DNA of 64,000 nt from Branchiostoma floridae (Eukaryota > Chordata > Leptocardii > Amphioxiformes > Branchiostomatidae): contig NC_049980.1 of NCBI RefSeq assembly GCF_000003815.2, positions 26,508,508 through 26,572,507 of the forward strand. Reading direction: 5' to 3'. The first letter of the stretch is position 1; each line of letters opens with the position of its first letter. Made by a program: the position numbers and the translations under genes. This document shows positions 28,001 through 39,000 of the stretch, in pieces. Below the pieces are notes generated by a model that saw nothing but the letters and a program-made list of their open reading frames with translations, did not search any database and had not been told where the DNA came from.

Positions 28001-31000
28001 CTGCCAGAGTTTCAGCCCAATAAAACACTCTCAGCGCCAGGGTATGAACAGACTGACCAGACAGACGAAAATAAATCCTCGAACAAGGTTCAATCGTATC
28101 TTCCGGGTCTGGCAGGAAGTTGTTAAACTAAAATAAGAATAGGCTCGATGGCTGATTGCTTACAAAGTAAAACAGTTTAACAGTTTTACAGCTTGAAGAA
28201 AACAAACGCTCCTACAGTACCTGCACCTGCTTGATAATTATTAAATCGTATGCCCTACTTGAATAAAAGAAGTTCACTGCAATAATAAATGTACCCACAT
28301 CACAAGGAGCTTATACTTTTTTAAACTTACACCTAGTTATCGTACTGAAAATTGTTAATGACATTACATGAAGTCATTCAACAATTTTCAGTCATGATGA
28401 AAATTTTCTAAATGGAAGGTGTGATTATTGTCATTTTCTGAAAAATAAAAGCAAGCTCTGTCTTTACCTGGAATCAATTCACAATACCAGTCCACTTTGG
28501 GGGATAATGTACTGTTAAGAGGATGTTCCATTTTTGCGCAGGGGTGATTTGGAACAGTCCAATGTTGCGTGGGAAGGGGTATGGCTGAAATATGCTGTAT
28601 TTGCTCTTAAGCAAATGTCGGCCTTTCTAGTTGTATACTTCATTATATTGGGAATGACAGGCTGCCAAATTGACACATCGCTATCAATTTGTTCAACTGG
28701 CTCTATCATTGTGGCTCTAGCTCCAAAGTTTATTCGTCAATCGATTTTAAATTGACCTTCTTTCGGAAACAAAATGGAACGAACAACCGGCTAACCATAA
28801 CATAAAGTGATACTGACAAGATACTTCTTAGCTTCACGTGCTCAGCCGAAGCCGGTCTGCTATTTTATATTGAAGTGTTCTTTTTTCCTTGAGTTCTTTA
28901 TGCACAGAGAAAACCAATACAGAATGGATTTAGATCTTATCCGCAATTTCAAAATTGATCCCCTGAAGAGTTGATCCCATTGAGTCTGCTACTTTGACTG
29001 TATGGCTGATGAGGTCTCTGTGGGGAATTACAGCACACTTCTCAAGCCAACCAAAGGGAAGAATAGAAGCTATTGTGCGCGATGTCTTTTTTTTTCTTTT
29101 CAAGGATGTAACAGGGCCCTTGTTCTACAGTGTGTTACTGCTTCAAAAGATGGGATTTAACTGTGACAGGCTGCTGAATATTTAGGACAATGATAATGTC
29201 TCTTCATTGAGTGTGTGTACATGAAATCTCACCCTCCTTTCTATATTTTTCTCAGTGTTATCAAGAATAGCAACCTGTCTACGATTGAAGATGGCGCCTT
29301 CAAGAACAACAGTAACCTTACAATGATGTTCGTATGCGTTTTAACATGTATAGTTTGTAAGATGCTGTGAAGACAAACACCACGTAGGCTAGAAAAGTCA
29401 TGACAATGAGAGAATACTAACTGTGTTAGTACTAATAGTGACTAGGAGTTACTAGTTATTGCATAAGTAAGCACATTACCCAACACTAACGTTGTTTGTA
29501 CACATGGCGTATCAGAATGACTTACTATCGAAAATATGCGCAACTTTCCAAGTTAAAACAACAGCATCATGATCAACAGATTGCATTCTATGGACCTTTT
29601 CCGTAGTTCAGGCGACGATTGTGGCGATATTTGAAACTATTTTAATTTTATATTTCATTTCCCGTAGTGATCTACGAAATAACAAACTGTCAGTGCTGCA
29701 GTGGACATTGTTCTCCGACCTGAGGCTTACAGAACTGTGAGTGGGGTGTAATTATTCATTCTCTTTCCGTGGGTCTTTCGGTGATTAAGTTCATTTTGTG
29801 CACGGAACTATACATTACCTTGGCGGTCTGTAGAAGATGTTATCCATTGAACTTACCTGTACTTGATTTGGCCTTACGTATTATAGAAAAATTCATATTT
29901 ATAATGTTACTCATGTAAACCATCCTAAAACACATCTCTACTATAATTGAGAAGCTAGGATACGGTGAATATTTCTAATGATAGTTCTATTTTAATTTTT
30001 TGTATCTGTGAACTGTATCTCTTCAACATGTTTTGTTGTGACCTGTACTTAAAACATGTGTGGCATAAATGTGCAATACAAGTTTTCATTCGTTCTTTCA
30101 TAAAATCAATGCATTTGCGTTAAAGGTTGCTAAGCGACAACCCGCTGGCCTGCAACTGCAGCTCCAAGTGGATACAGCTCTGGCAAAGCCAGTCGAGAGC
30201 CAGTTTTCACACCGAGAAGATCTCCTGCATAACAACGACAGACGAAACCGTAGACATCAGGGACTTACAGCTGGATTCTAGCTGTCGTAGGTTCAGTTTT
30301 TACTTTTATTTCATTCCTAGTGTACAGAACATTTAAAGTTTAAAGTATAGCACTCTTATATCTATCAAGGTGTTGTTCCATATCAGTTATTCATTCGGAA
30401 GAAAACCCCAAATTTCTGCCTTCTATGTTTCATGTCATTTTCTACATGTCTTTTACACGTTCGTTAAGGAATGCCATATGATACTGTAAAATGCTGAAAG
30501 GTAGGTGTCTTACTTCGTATTTTCAGCGTTTGGAATAGAATTTAATATTAGAATGAAATGGACGATAAATCATAACATTAACGTTACGTTTGAACAAGCA
30601 ATTCACTACTCCACTACTCCCAGGTCTACCAACGGCTAGAGTGCTGACCGGGGAAGTGACCATTAACAAGACACAAGACGTAGTGGTGAGCTGTGAAGCC
30701 TCGGGCAGCCCCGCGCCGACTGCCGAGTGGAACACAGCAGAGCTTCGCTCCAAGTTCAGCCTTGTGATAGAGGAGCTGGGCAGACGGCAGGTCCTCACCA
30801 TACACAACGCCAGTGAGGACGACAACGGCAACTGGACCTGCATTGCCAAGAACATGGTTGGAATAGCCCGGGCAAACTTGGTGTTGAAGATCAACGGTAA
30901 GTCTCAGGTCACTCTATGGTAGCGTATGGCAGTCATTTCTTTGAAATCCAAAGCTCTCGTCATATCATGTAACATACGCAACGCTGCTACTGGTGATAAC

Positions 31001-34000
31001 ATTCGGTGAATCAAAAAATGTCACCTTCTCATTACTTGTTGCTATCTATTTGTACTCCCACGTTAGCCATTACGATAGAAATTCTCTTTTAGCCATTACA
31101 TAGTATAGACGAATACTAACAAGTTTATATTTTACAGCCCCTCCTCGTATCCTGAGTCTGGAGTATAAGGTCCTCTTCCACAAAAGCATCTGCTTCACCG
31201 TGCACGGGTATCCTCTGCCAACCCTCACCTGGTACAAGGGTCGCGCGCTGTTCACGGCCAGGAACCACGTGTACGTCAGCATGGAGAATTCGAAGGTCAC
31301 GCCGTACGAGACCAGCGGCTGTCTCAAGTTCGAGGTGCCCTCTCACGTCGACAATGGGAACTACACTCTGGTGGCGACCAACACGTATGGACAGACCAGC
31401 AGGTCACTCGTGGTCACCTTCATGAAACGTTAGTACCTTTAACCCTGTCCTGTAACAAATAAGCAATGTCTGATACAACAATAACACCAGGACACACAGA
31501 ATGACCCTAGTGGTCTACTGCAACGATGAAGAGGTCTGTGATATTCTTGCCCGTTTATCTCGGTAAATATGGCCTGGCGTCATCTGATATGTATTTTCTT
31601 ACTTTAACGTTATTCAAAAGCGTTTAGAAATAAGTCGTGAAAGAAACCATTCTGTTTCCATGTTGTGTTAGTCTGTTTCTCTGATTGCCTGTCTTTGCAG
31701 TCCCCCCAGTGAGGACAACAAACTACACCATCCGTGCACCGCCCAACTCATCGTCCCACGGAACACCCGGGCCGACCACAGATGATAACGTACCAGAAAA
31801 CCAGACTACAACATACACAGTAAGGAGTTCTAAATTTTAGATAGTAATAGAAAGTCCTTCCTAAATCTTCCGATAGGCGGATTCTTTTTTAACAATTAAC
31901 AATTTAGGGGAAATTGGCGCCAATAATTCCTTTCGCCTTTTGGCCCAGTCCAGTAGAATACCCCGGCTTTGGAATACGGCACATACATGTAGGGCCCAAT
32001 CACATTCGCCGTACGATCGCAACCGGATCTTTTATTGGGATATTCGTGCATACAATTACGGAAAAGACTGTTTTACACATTGTAGATCCTTCAGTTGTTA
32101 GTAGTTGGTTGTGTTACAGCCTATTCTTTTGAAAAATGTGACCGCGCCGATATATATCAGATTCTGCCCTTAAGTGTCTTCTAACAAAAAAAAATCCCTT
32201 CTACTTCTGCCTTTTTCAGCGAATGCGCCGATATATATCAGATTCTGTCATTAAGTATCTTCTAACAACAACAAAAAAACCCTTCGACTTCTGCCTTTTT
32301 CAGCGAATCGAGACCTACATCGCCGTAGCCGTGTCATCTGTAGTGTTCATCGTCGTGGCCATCGTGCTGTACTGCATGAGGTCGCGAAAGATCAGCCGGA
32401 GGGAGTGCAACATCAACGGGTCGGCGGCGCCCCTGCAGCGGTCCACCAGCGAGTCTAACGGGGAGGTGGTCTCCCGGGACTCCCTGCGGCTCAGCAGACT
32501 TCACGTGGTGGAGAATCCAAACTACTTCCGAGACTCTAAGGAACTCGGTAAGATTGTCTGGGTAACAGGGCGTCTAGTGCATATAATATCTTTCGCAAGC
32601 AACTAAACAAAACTGTACATAATCTTGTGATGCACATTTCCTGCGGTAGATTGCAATACGCCAATTCATAGTTCCAAGTGCGTATGATCAGTCAATATGG
32701 TTACAGGTTGTTTTGCTACATTGTCAGGGTTTTTCACTTGACTGCACCAAATTGTGATAAAAAATTGCAGCAGTTTTGCCCATTTACCATCGCAGCCACA
32801 CTGATATGACATGTAATTCTTTAACAGATGAAGCTCCGATTTGAAATTTATTGGAATTCTCGGTGTTGCCATTGAATTCAAAGCAAATGTGCAATTATAC
32901 AAATACATCAAAGTGATTTTCAGTGATTTAATGATGTTCACTTATGATACTTGGCGAAACATAATAGGAAAGATATCATACGAGGGGCGGTCAATAAGTA
33001 ATGCCCCTGACCCATTTTCCATAGCAGGAGATTAATGAAACTTGGCACAGTTATCAGTCTTTCTCTTCATAGGAACCACCCAGAGCTATGCATTTCTCCC
33101 ATCGTTTGATGCAGCTCTGGACACCGTTTTTGTAGGACACCCCAGGTTGGTCCTCCAACAGATGCCTCATCAATGGCAGAAGAGGGACGACCAGGTCTGG
33201 GAGCTGTTTTCACAGACTTCCGGCCATGTTTGAATTCAGGATGCCAGCGTTTTACAAGGTCATATGATGGGGCATCATCACCATAAGTTTCTTTCATTTC
33301 ATCAAAAGTCTTCTTTGGTGTGCGTCCTTTCAAATACAAAAACCGGATCACTGCGCGACACTCAACTGGCTCCATTTCACACCTGGTCCATTTGGCACCC
33401 GACTCAGTTCAAACACCAGTAAATCAGAAACCACAATTAGTTCAGAGCTGTTTTTTGCAACATAAGCTATAAAAATATGAATCATTACACATACAAAATT
33501 TCATTTAGATCAGACGACTGGAAGTGGGTCAGGGGCATTACTTATTGACCGCCCCTCGTAAGATATATGCCCTTTTGGGCCCATTCGTCCCAATCTTTCA
33601 AAATGTCCAAAAGTTTGCAATTTCTGGCGTCAAATTGTGTCGTTTGGCTCAGACTGCCTGAAAGACGTTCGTTAAGTTATAGGATAGAGATCTGCTACTG
33701 GATTAAACAGGACATAGTATCTTACAGTGACATTGTCATGCAACATAAGGACAAACGAAACCTCGATTACTTTTCATCATGTAATACTGATCCACAGAAC
33801 CATGATTACTTACTACCCTGATAGCCTCCGTGCCCTCCTCTGTCTGACCTAATCAGAGGATGGCAAGTGGTCTGTCTGTGCCTCAATATCGCAGTCCGGC
33901 GTCGTTCCCACTGGTCGCGTCTCGTAGGCTTCAAATAAAAGATAGCTGCAGTAATATTCCGTGAGACGTCTTTCAGTTAGTGGCTATGATTGTGATGTGC

Positions 34001-37000
34001 CGCTGAGCTGAATCATAAATGTGAGACTTACATCACTTCTTTATCAAAGACATGGCGGTTATTCCACTCGGTTATAGCAACGTCACATCATGGTTTCAAA
34101 CAGAAAACTTAAGAATGTTCTAAAGTAGATTATTGTAGCTGCTTTGGAATAATATTTTCAACGGAAACACTGGTGATCAATATGAGTTTGGATTGATCCA
34201 TATAGACTGACGCTTCATATACATATGACATTGGATGATACAAAGCTATGATGACATTTGTCCTTCTCCATAGCATACACTAGCAATTTACTATACATGT
34301 AGAGATTGAAATTTGCAAGTAATCTTTATCATCATGTTTCTATGTTCTAGTCATCCGCCATATCCAGCGCGACACCATCCACTTCGTGGGCGAGCTCGGG
34401 GAGGGGGCCTTCGGAAGAGTCTACCTCGGCAAATGCGAGAAGCTTAAACCCGACGAAGATGCCTCCCTGGTGGCGGTGAAGACGCTGAAGGAGATGAGTG
34501 TCGAGGACGCACGGAAGGACTTTGATCGGGAAGCGGAGCTCCTGACCAACATGCAGCATGAGAACATTGTGAAGTTCTACGGGGTCTGCACGGAGGGAGA
34601 GCCCTGGTTGATGATCTTTGAGTACATGGAAAACGGGGACCTCAACAACTACCTGAGGTATGGTAACCTCCAATACCAAGTTAGTGGTTCAAACACATCG
34701 TTTTTCGGTATCATAAATCTGTGTCAAAGCTCCCACTCGTCGCCCAATGGAGAAAATGAGGGACACAGATGATGATGGTTTGTTTAATGAACTAACGAGG
34801 CTTTTCATGATAATCGGATTTACTTTGGAAAATTAATTTCAAAGTCTGTTACGAACTTTACGGTAAGCAGACTTTGAATCATCACAGGACCTTAGATTTA
34901 ACACTTATTGAAGCATAATAAGACTGTACACAACCACACGTCAGTTTATTGCATCTTGTGAACCATTGCTATCACCGTGTTATTTTTGGACTACCAGTGT
35001 ATCGGTAAAGACTGAAGACTGATCTGATAGGTCAGGAGGCGATGTGACCACCCAAACCACATTCAAGCACATCTTATGTCAAAGTGTCTGCCAGTGACGT
35101 GTCACTATTTGCATAATCGTGTCTTATCGCCGTTTGATCTCATTAAGGACTACGCGACGAAAGCACACAAGCGAATAAATCCCAATCAAAACACTCGAGC
35201 CGCCAATTAGGGAGTTTGGGAAGACATGATGAACTTATCCCAGTCCCGACGGGGACATAGTCTGAATAATAACACTTCTTTTCTACACAGTATTACCCTT
35301 TACGTCCGACAGGTATAAGCCGGAGGGTAGACACATGAAAAACCAATCCTACCGAGTCTTTGTAATGACATTAAGCAACAGTTTTGTCCTTTCGTCCTTC
35401 TAGATAACTTTAATTATAGAAATGTTTTATTTTTGAACAAAACCATTTTTTAGTACAGGAATGATCTATCAGGGCTGTTAATGGATAAGAATAAGCACAT
35501 GGTCCACAGTCTAGACACCTCTGCTTGTATGTGCTAGCACTTGAACTTGGAATATAAGGCTTCACCTTTTGTCGACAGAAAAGGGGAGTGGCAGTATGTC
35601 CATCAAAACAGGGCCTATTACACATACAATTTACAGAAGTAGGTACAGTGAGTGCCATCATTACTGCTGAAATCATAAAAGGAATTTTCATTCACACAAT
35701 GATGTAAAACGCCGTATAATATTTTCGTTTCATCAAGTAGGTTATAGCCTCTTTGTTTGTTTGTTTTTCAGCAATACGGTCTTTATGAACGGTTTAGAGC
35801 ACGCTAGTCTTATACAAATATTGTGTGGAATGAACAAAAATTTAACTATGGCGTTCGACTGCAGATAATGATTATGATGATCATGAACTATCATTTCACG
35901 TACCCATAATTTCAATGTGAAGCCTATATCTCGATGTGAAGCCCCAGGCCAGTACCGGTAACTGTACGGCTTTCCATTATCCGATGTCTTCACTGGAATG
36001 TTAAACCCTTGATCATGCAGATCTCACGGTCCTGACGCGGCCTTCCTGATCAAGAACCCGGCCACTCACAAGGAGCTGAGCATCGTGGAGCTGCTGCAGA
36101 TCTCTGTGCAGGTCGCCTCCGGTGTGGAGTACATGGCGTCGCAGCACTTCGTGCACCGGGACCTGGCCACACGCAACTGTCTGGTGGGGGACAAACTCGT
36201 GGTGAAGATCGGAGACTTCGGGATGTCTCGGGACATCTACAGCACCGACTACTATAGAGTGAGTCGAAAAGCCTGTTTATTCTGTTCTTTAGAAATCTTG
36301 TCCTTAGTATATACCAATTAATAACACTTTGCATCACTTTTAAACACTCTTGTATGCTCTTTGAAACACTCTATTCTATACAGACAGTAGAGCGATGTAA
36401 CTCATGTTGTGCCCTAAGCGCTGCAAAGATTACCAATAAAAGTGACAGAGGAAATTAGATCATAACGACATCACACCAATCACAAGAAACTGAAACAACA
36501 ATGAGCTTGGGTAGAAGAATCAGAAACAACTTTGCAAAATATATCTAAATGTTTCCAGTAGTCCCAAAGGTATTTTCACAGTTTGTATTACACATGTACA
36601 TATCTTACGAGTAATGTCCAATGCCTAGAATGCATTTCTACTTTCTACCCTANNNNNNNNNNNNNNNNNNNNNNNNNNNNNNNNNNNNNNNNNNNNNNNN
36701 NNNNNNNNNNNNNNNNNNNNNNNNNNNNNNNNNNNNNNNNNNNNNNNNNNNNNNNNNNNNNNNNNNNNNNNNNNNNNNNNNNNNNNNNNNNNNNNNNNNN
36801 NNNNNNNNNNNNNNNNNNNNNNNNNNNNNNNNNNNNNNNNNNNNNNNNNNNNNNNNNNNNNNNNNNNNNNNNNNNNNNNNNNNNNNNNNNNNNNNNACTG
36901 CTCACATTAGATAGATCCATACCAGGTACTGTTTAAACCCTGGTCAAGCCCCTAGAAGACTGAGGGTCGACATCTTAAAGTCAGGAGACAATGTTCCATG

Positions 37001-37580
37001 CAGGCATGAGCTCTTACTGGAGGGATTTTCAGGATAATAAAGAATCCTAGCTACTGGCCACTATTGGTATTTTCTCCCGGCTCTTAGTGGTGTATACCGG
37101 CGAGATATCTAAACAATGGCCAATCAGTCCCTGGTAGCGAGAGATTGTGTAAAACAGACTAGTACCCCGTCAAGTACTGGGATAAACATCACCTGTAAGA
37201 TAGCTATAGGGTAAAGTTCGTACATCCGTCCATTCACCCCGTAGTTATTCAGAAGTAGGGGGTTCATTCTCCGTTGGTACTTCGCCGATCTGATCAGCTG
37301 CCCGTCCCGACCACTCCTTCAGGTCACTACACCAAGCTTAACAGCAACGTTTCCGCGGTCGTATGTTGATATTCTTCTTGTCCACTGCTAGGTGATCGAG
37401 TGCATCACCAGCGGCAGACTGTTGGGGTGCCCGCGTGGCTGCCCACGGAACGTGCGGGCCCTCATGCTCGGCTGCTGGAAGAAAACCCCCGCCCAGCGCA
37501 CCAACATCCAGGACATCCACAAGAAGCTCAAGGAAATGTTGGAGAACCGCCACCAAGTTCAGGTTGACATTGTTGCCTAA
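13092..37580 (+). CDS. NTRK: Trk neurotrophin receptor tyrosine kinase (one exon in assembly gap)
   Basis: Coding exons: 13092-13288, 24965-25039, 29256-29327, 29668-29736, 30126-30286, 30624-30896, 31138-31428, 31701-31819, 32304-32547, 34351-34657, 36021-36258, 37392-37580. They give 744 aa. A phase-0 exon of about 160 nt between the last two is missing and must lie in or beside the N run. Residues 1-24 are a signal peptide. LRRNT, three single-repeat LRR exons and LRRCT (ending about 191) follow, then two Ig domains (192-282, 283-379) and a stalk. The TM helix is about 425-443, with an NPNYF Shc-type docking site at 490-494. The kinase has a GEGAFG loop (517-522), VAVK lysine 544, HRDLATRN (648-655), DFG (668-670) and an IYSTDYYR activation loop with Tyr 676, 680 and 681. 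All are placed as in human TrkA. The C terminus VQVDIVA lacks the tyrosine of the vertebrate PLC-gamma site. It should be a cell-surface receptor for a neurotrophin. The symbol is the vertebrate family name; the known amphioxus gene is AmphiTrk. Confidence 0.95.
18735..18838. repeat. short inverted repeat in Trk intron 1
   Basis: The left arm contains AAACAGAGGTTGAAA followed by GATCG. The right arm contains the reverse complement CGATCTTTCAACCTCTGTTT. The total length is about 100 bp. The CAGAGGTT motif is shared with the element at 7316-7434, so it may be a relative. No clear target-site duplication is seen. Confidence 0.5.
19147..19164 (+). repeat. solo copy of the ACTCTCCAAGCAGAGGTT core
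   Basis: Matches the 18-bp core of the 7316-7434 element with one difference (AGCGGAGG). It stands alone within Trk intron 1. Confidence 0.5.
21064..21094. repeat. TTG/TTTTTG simple repeat
   Basis: A run of TTG trinucleotides passing into TTTTTG units. Simple sequence without further content. Confidence 0.85.
25325..26150. repeat. tandem array, period 162-163 bp
   Basis: About five units. The shared segment GGCNCCTGTACC recurs at 25481, 25644, 25807 and 25969 (spacings 163, 163, 162), with a diverged first unit starting near 25325. Each unit carries a CTGGTATTRCAA stretch and a GACCAAAA stretch. The minus strand stays open through parts of the array because the period is close to 54 codons. 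The frame shifts between units and the translation is low-complexity, so this is read as satellite-like DNA, not a gene. Confidence 0.85.
26150..27325. repeat. diverged direct duplication of about 0.7 kb
   Basis: The segment ending in GACGGTCT near 26573 is repeated, with changes and insertions, up to GACGGTCT near 27325. Shared landmarks in order are AGCCAATCAGCGAA, GGCTAATTAATATTCATAAG, TTTTAGACTATT, CAGCAGTCACTTA or GTAGCAGTCACTTA, and CTTCGCTGCGC. The second copy also begins with the CCTGTACCCTGGTAT unit of the neighbouring tandem array, so array and flank were duplicated together. The second copy has a GC-rich insertion at about 26930-27030. It is probably a non-autonomous mobile element of unknown class; no target-site duplication was established. 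Confidence 0.65.
27799..27882. repeat. dispersed repeat copy B (Trk intron 2)
   Basis: Partner of the 3936-4019 copy in the same orientation. The two copies differ by scattered substitutions and a small indel, as expected of an old interspersed element. Confidence 0.7.
28344..28392. repeat. 49-nt hairpin in Trk intron 2
   Basis: ACTGAAAATTGTT followed by AATGAC pairs with GTCATT, one unpaired C, and AACAATTTTCAGT. This gives a stem of about 19 bp with one bulge around a 10-nt loop. It is too short for a typical pre-miRNA. It may be a small MITE relic. Confidence 0.6.
32144..32303 (+). repeat. tandem duplication of the 3' splice region before the Trk TM exon
   Basis: Copy A (32144-32224) and copy B (32225-32308) share GCGCCGATATATATCAGATT, CTTCTAACAA and CTTCTGCCTTTTTCAG|CGAA. 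Each ends in a complete polypyrimidine tract and CAG acceptor, at 32217-32219 and 32301-32303. The acceptors are 84 nt apart, a multiple of three, and the interval is open in the Trk frame. Use of the upstream acceptor would insert 28 residues (beginning RMRRYISDS and ending FDFCLFQ) just outside the membrane. Confidence 0.85.
32548..34350 (+). other. Trk intron 9
   Basis: Between the TM/juxtamembrane exon (phase 1, CTCG|GTAAGA) and the first kinase exon (TTCTAG|TCATCCGCC). Apart from the mariner derivative at 32981-33558 nothing recognisable is seen. Confidence 0.6.
32981..33558 (-). mobile_element. mariner-family deletion derivative with 34-bp TIRs
   Basis: Identical 34-bp terminal inverted repeats (CGAGGGGCGGTCAATAAGTA... 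at 32981-33014 and its reverse complement at 33525-33558) are flanked by TA at 32979-32980 and 33559-33560. That is the Tc1/mariner target duplication. A minus-strand frame at 33067-33375 encodes the N-terminal DNA-binding part of a mariner transposase. It starts [18 protein letters not shown] and has the linker [13 protein letters not shown]. It then runs into unrelated sequence where the DDE/D catalytic domain has been deleted. The element is 578 bp against about 1.3 kb for autonomous members. It cannot encode transposase but could be moved in trans. It sits in Trk intron 9. Confidence 0.92.
34658..36020 (+). other. Trk intron 10
   Basis: Separates the N-lobe exon from the catalytic-loop exon (phase 2). 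The antisense Cys-rich reading frame at 35410-35691 lies inside. A block at about 35090-35220 has an octamer-like ATTTGCATAAT and TTAATT-type motifs and may be regulatory. Confidence 0.5.
35410..35691 (-). CDS. candidate nested gene: small secreted Cys-rich protein
   Basis: I do not recognise this protein. A 93-codon frame on the strand opposite Trk starts with ATG. Residues 1-21 look like a signal peptide: MKIP, then a hydrophobic stretch ending in Ser-Val-Asn before Cys22. The remainder has nine cysteines, including CMC, CNRPC and CLDCGPC clusters and a terminal SCTKKWFC. The spacing loosely recalls a TNF-receptor cysteine-rich repeat, but too little is present to assign one. An AATAAA hexamer lies within the last codons on the same strand, near 35425, which would suit a very compact transcript. 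No neighbouring exon was found. It may be a single-exon nested gene, an exon of an unrecognised gene, or a chance frame. Confidence 0.35.
   Translation of the reverse strand: MKIPFMISAVMMALTVPTSVNCMCNRPCFDGHTATPLFCRQKVKPYIPSSSASTYKQRCLDCGPCAYSYPLTALIDHSCTKKWFCSKIKHFYN
36653..36896. other. assembly gap (244 Ns)
   Basis: A run of unknown bases lies inside the Trk intron between the activation-loop exon and the last exon. The missing kinase exon would be phase 0 on both sides and about 160 nt, carrying the VGGRTMLPIRWMPPES-type segment and the DVWSFG motif. It is not found in the flanking known sequence, so it probably falls here. Confidence 0.95.
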
Positions 37581-39000
37581 TGGTCGTGCCTGGGAGAAAC
37601 TAGCAGGAGAAATGAAACCATTTGAACGTATGAAAGATGTGGTTTACTCATGAGTGCCATCGGTTGTACTTTGCCAGCTAGCTGAGAACTCGCCAAACAT
37701 AGACAAACTCGACTATCATCGATACACTTATTTCAGATGTACGTGTTTGAATTGCCCATGGTATATATGTATGAGCTCATGAGCGGTTCCTCTCTCTCTA
37801 TATGATTAGAGATATCTTAAACGTTCTTTTTGTACGACATAGAGCTGCCTTAATCTGCCCTGTAGTGTATATCCGTAGGTGCTGCACATGAGCTCAGATA
37901 CGAAAAGAAAAAAATTAGACGAAGTTGATGTTGCAACTTGCAAAGCTAGGCAATAGAATGCTCATATTGAGTACCTTCGCACGAGTAATATCATGCTTTT
38001 GACTTTGTAAAAAAAAACATCGAAGGCAAGATGGAGTTATGATATCTGGACCTTTGAGAAAGCAAGGACTTTGAATATGTCTGAAAAAAGTTTTTGATAT
38101 GGGCAACATCACAGAATATTTGTATATCACAATGCTAATGTTTTTGAATTGTTGGTAACAACATGCCTACGGTAACATGGGCCTTGAGGTTGAGGTACCT
38201 GCTTGGTGCGTCGGATGGCAGTTCGCCATATAGGAGATTGTAAGATAGTTTAGACAGAAGAGCGTCCGTGATGTGCTTTGTAAATAATTCGAAGATTGTT
38301 AATAATATATATCGAGTAGTAATAGTAGAGATATTTTGAAGTGATGGAAGCATGCTGAGGTTGTATCCAGTGTGCACACAGAGGGCTCCTGAACCGCTTT
38401 AAAGCGTGAAAAGGCAAAACACTTCATACAACAGAATCTGTCTGTAACAGCATTATTGCTGCTTTACATAGCTAAGAAATGACATAATAGATGTCTGCTC
38501 CAGATAAAGGCTCAGAGATTAATGTGTAAAATATCTCATCCAGTTGTAAAAATTGCATTGTCATTGAATGTCGTTTTTCTGGATGTCTAACCTGGATAAA
38601 GGTATGTCCTAAATATTGTCATTCGGGAATTGCTGTTGTTTGTTTGAAACTGCGCATGTGACTGTGATGGTGAAGTGTACATGGAGTACATATCAAAACA
38701 ATCATTATGGCATTGCGTGACATGCTTCAAATGTGCCGAAAGTCAGGCAGTATTCATGTAAGCCGTGCTATCTGCTAACGTGTCATTGTAGTGAGTTTAC
38801 CGGTTGAGTCGAACTTTCAGTATTTGACTTTTGGATTAATAAAAAAAAGTCACACATAACTTGCTCTAAGGGCAAGGGTACCAAGATATCGGAAGGGCAC
38901 GGATTGTGTATTACTGGACATGTTGACCGATTATGAAGTTACCAAGTTGTATTTTGTATATGTTGAATATAATTGGATGAAGACGTTGTTAAATAAAGAT
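37581..39000 (+). other. probable Trk 3' UTR
   Basis: No coding exon follows the Trk stop at 37578-37580. AATAAA signals occur near 38838 and at 38992-38997. The second, in GTTAAATAAAGAT, would give a 3' UTR of about 1.4 kb. The exact end is inferred, not seen. Confidence 0.4.
38992..38997 (+). promoter_or_regulatory. candidate poly(A) signal, Trk gene
   Basis: Canonical AATAAA on the Trk strand, 1.4 kb after the stop codon. An earlier hexamer near 38838 is an alternative. Confidence 0.4.

Larger units (their letters stand above)
25040..29255 (+). other. Trk intron 2, occupied by repeats
   Basis: 4.2 kb between the first and second LRR exons, with phase-2 boundaries. About half is repeat: a CTTT microsatellite (25278-25301), a 162-163 bp tandem array (25325-26150) and a larger diverged direct duplication continuing to 27325. 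A dispersed repeat lies at 27799-27882 and a hairpin at 28344-28392. The open frames seen here have no recognisable protein domain. Confidence 0.6.

Noticed and set aside
28344-28392. microRNA precursor
   Set aside because: The stem is about 19 bp with a 10-nt loop, too short for a normal Drosha substrate, and no expression evidence is available.
34347-34679. 110-codon minus-strand frame over the first kinase exon
   Set aside because: Antisense shadow of the Trk kinase N-lobe exon; no recognisable protein.
36583-36936. Frames made mostly of X
   Set aside because: They cross the run of Ns in the assembly.
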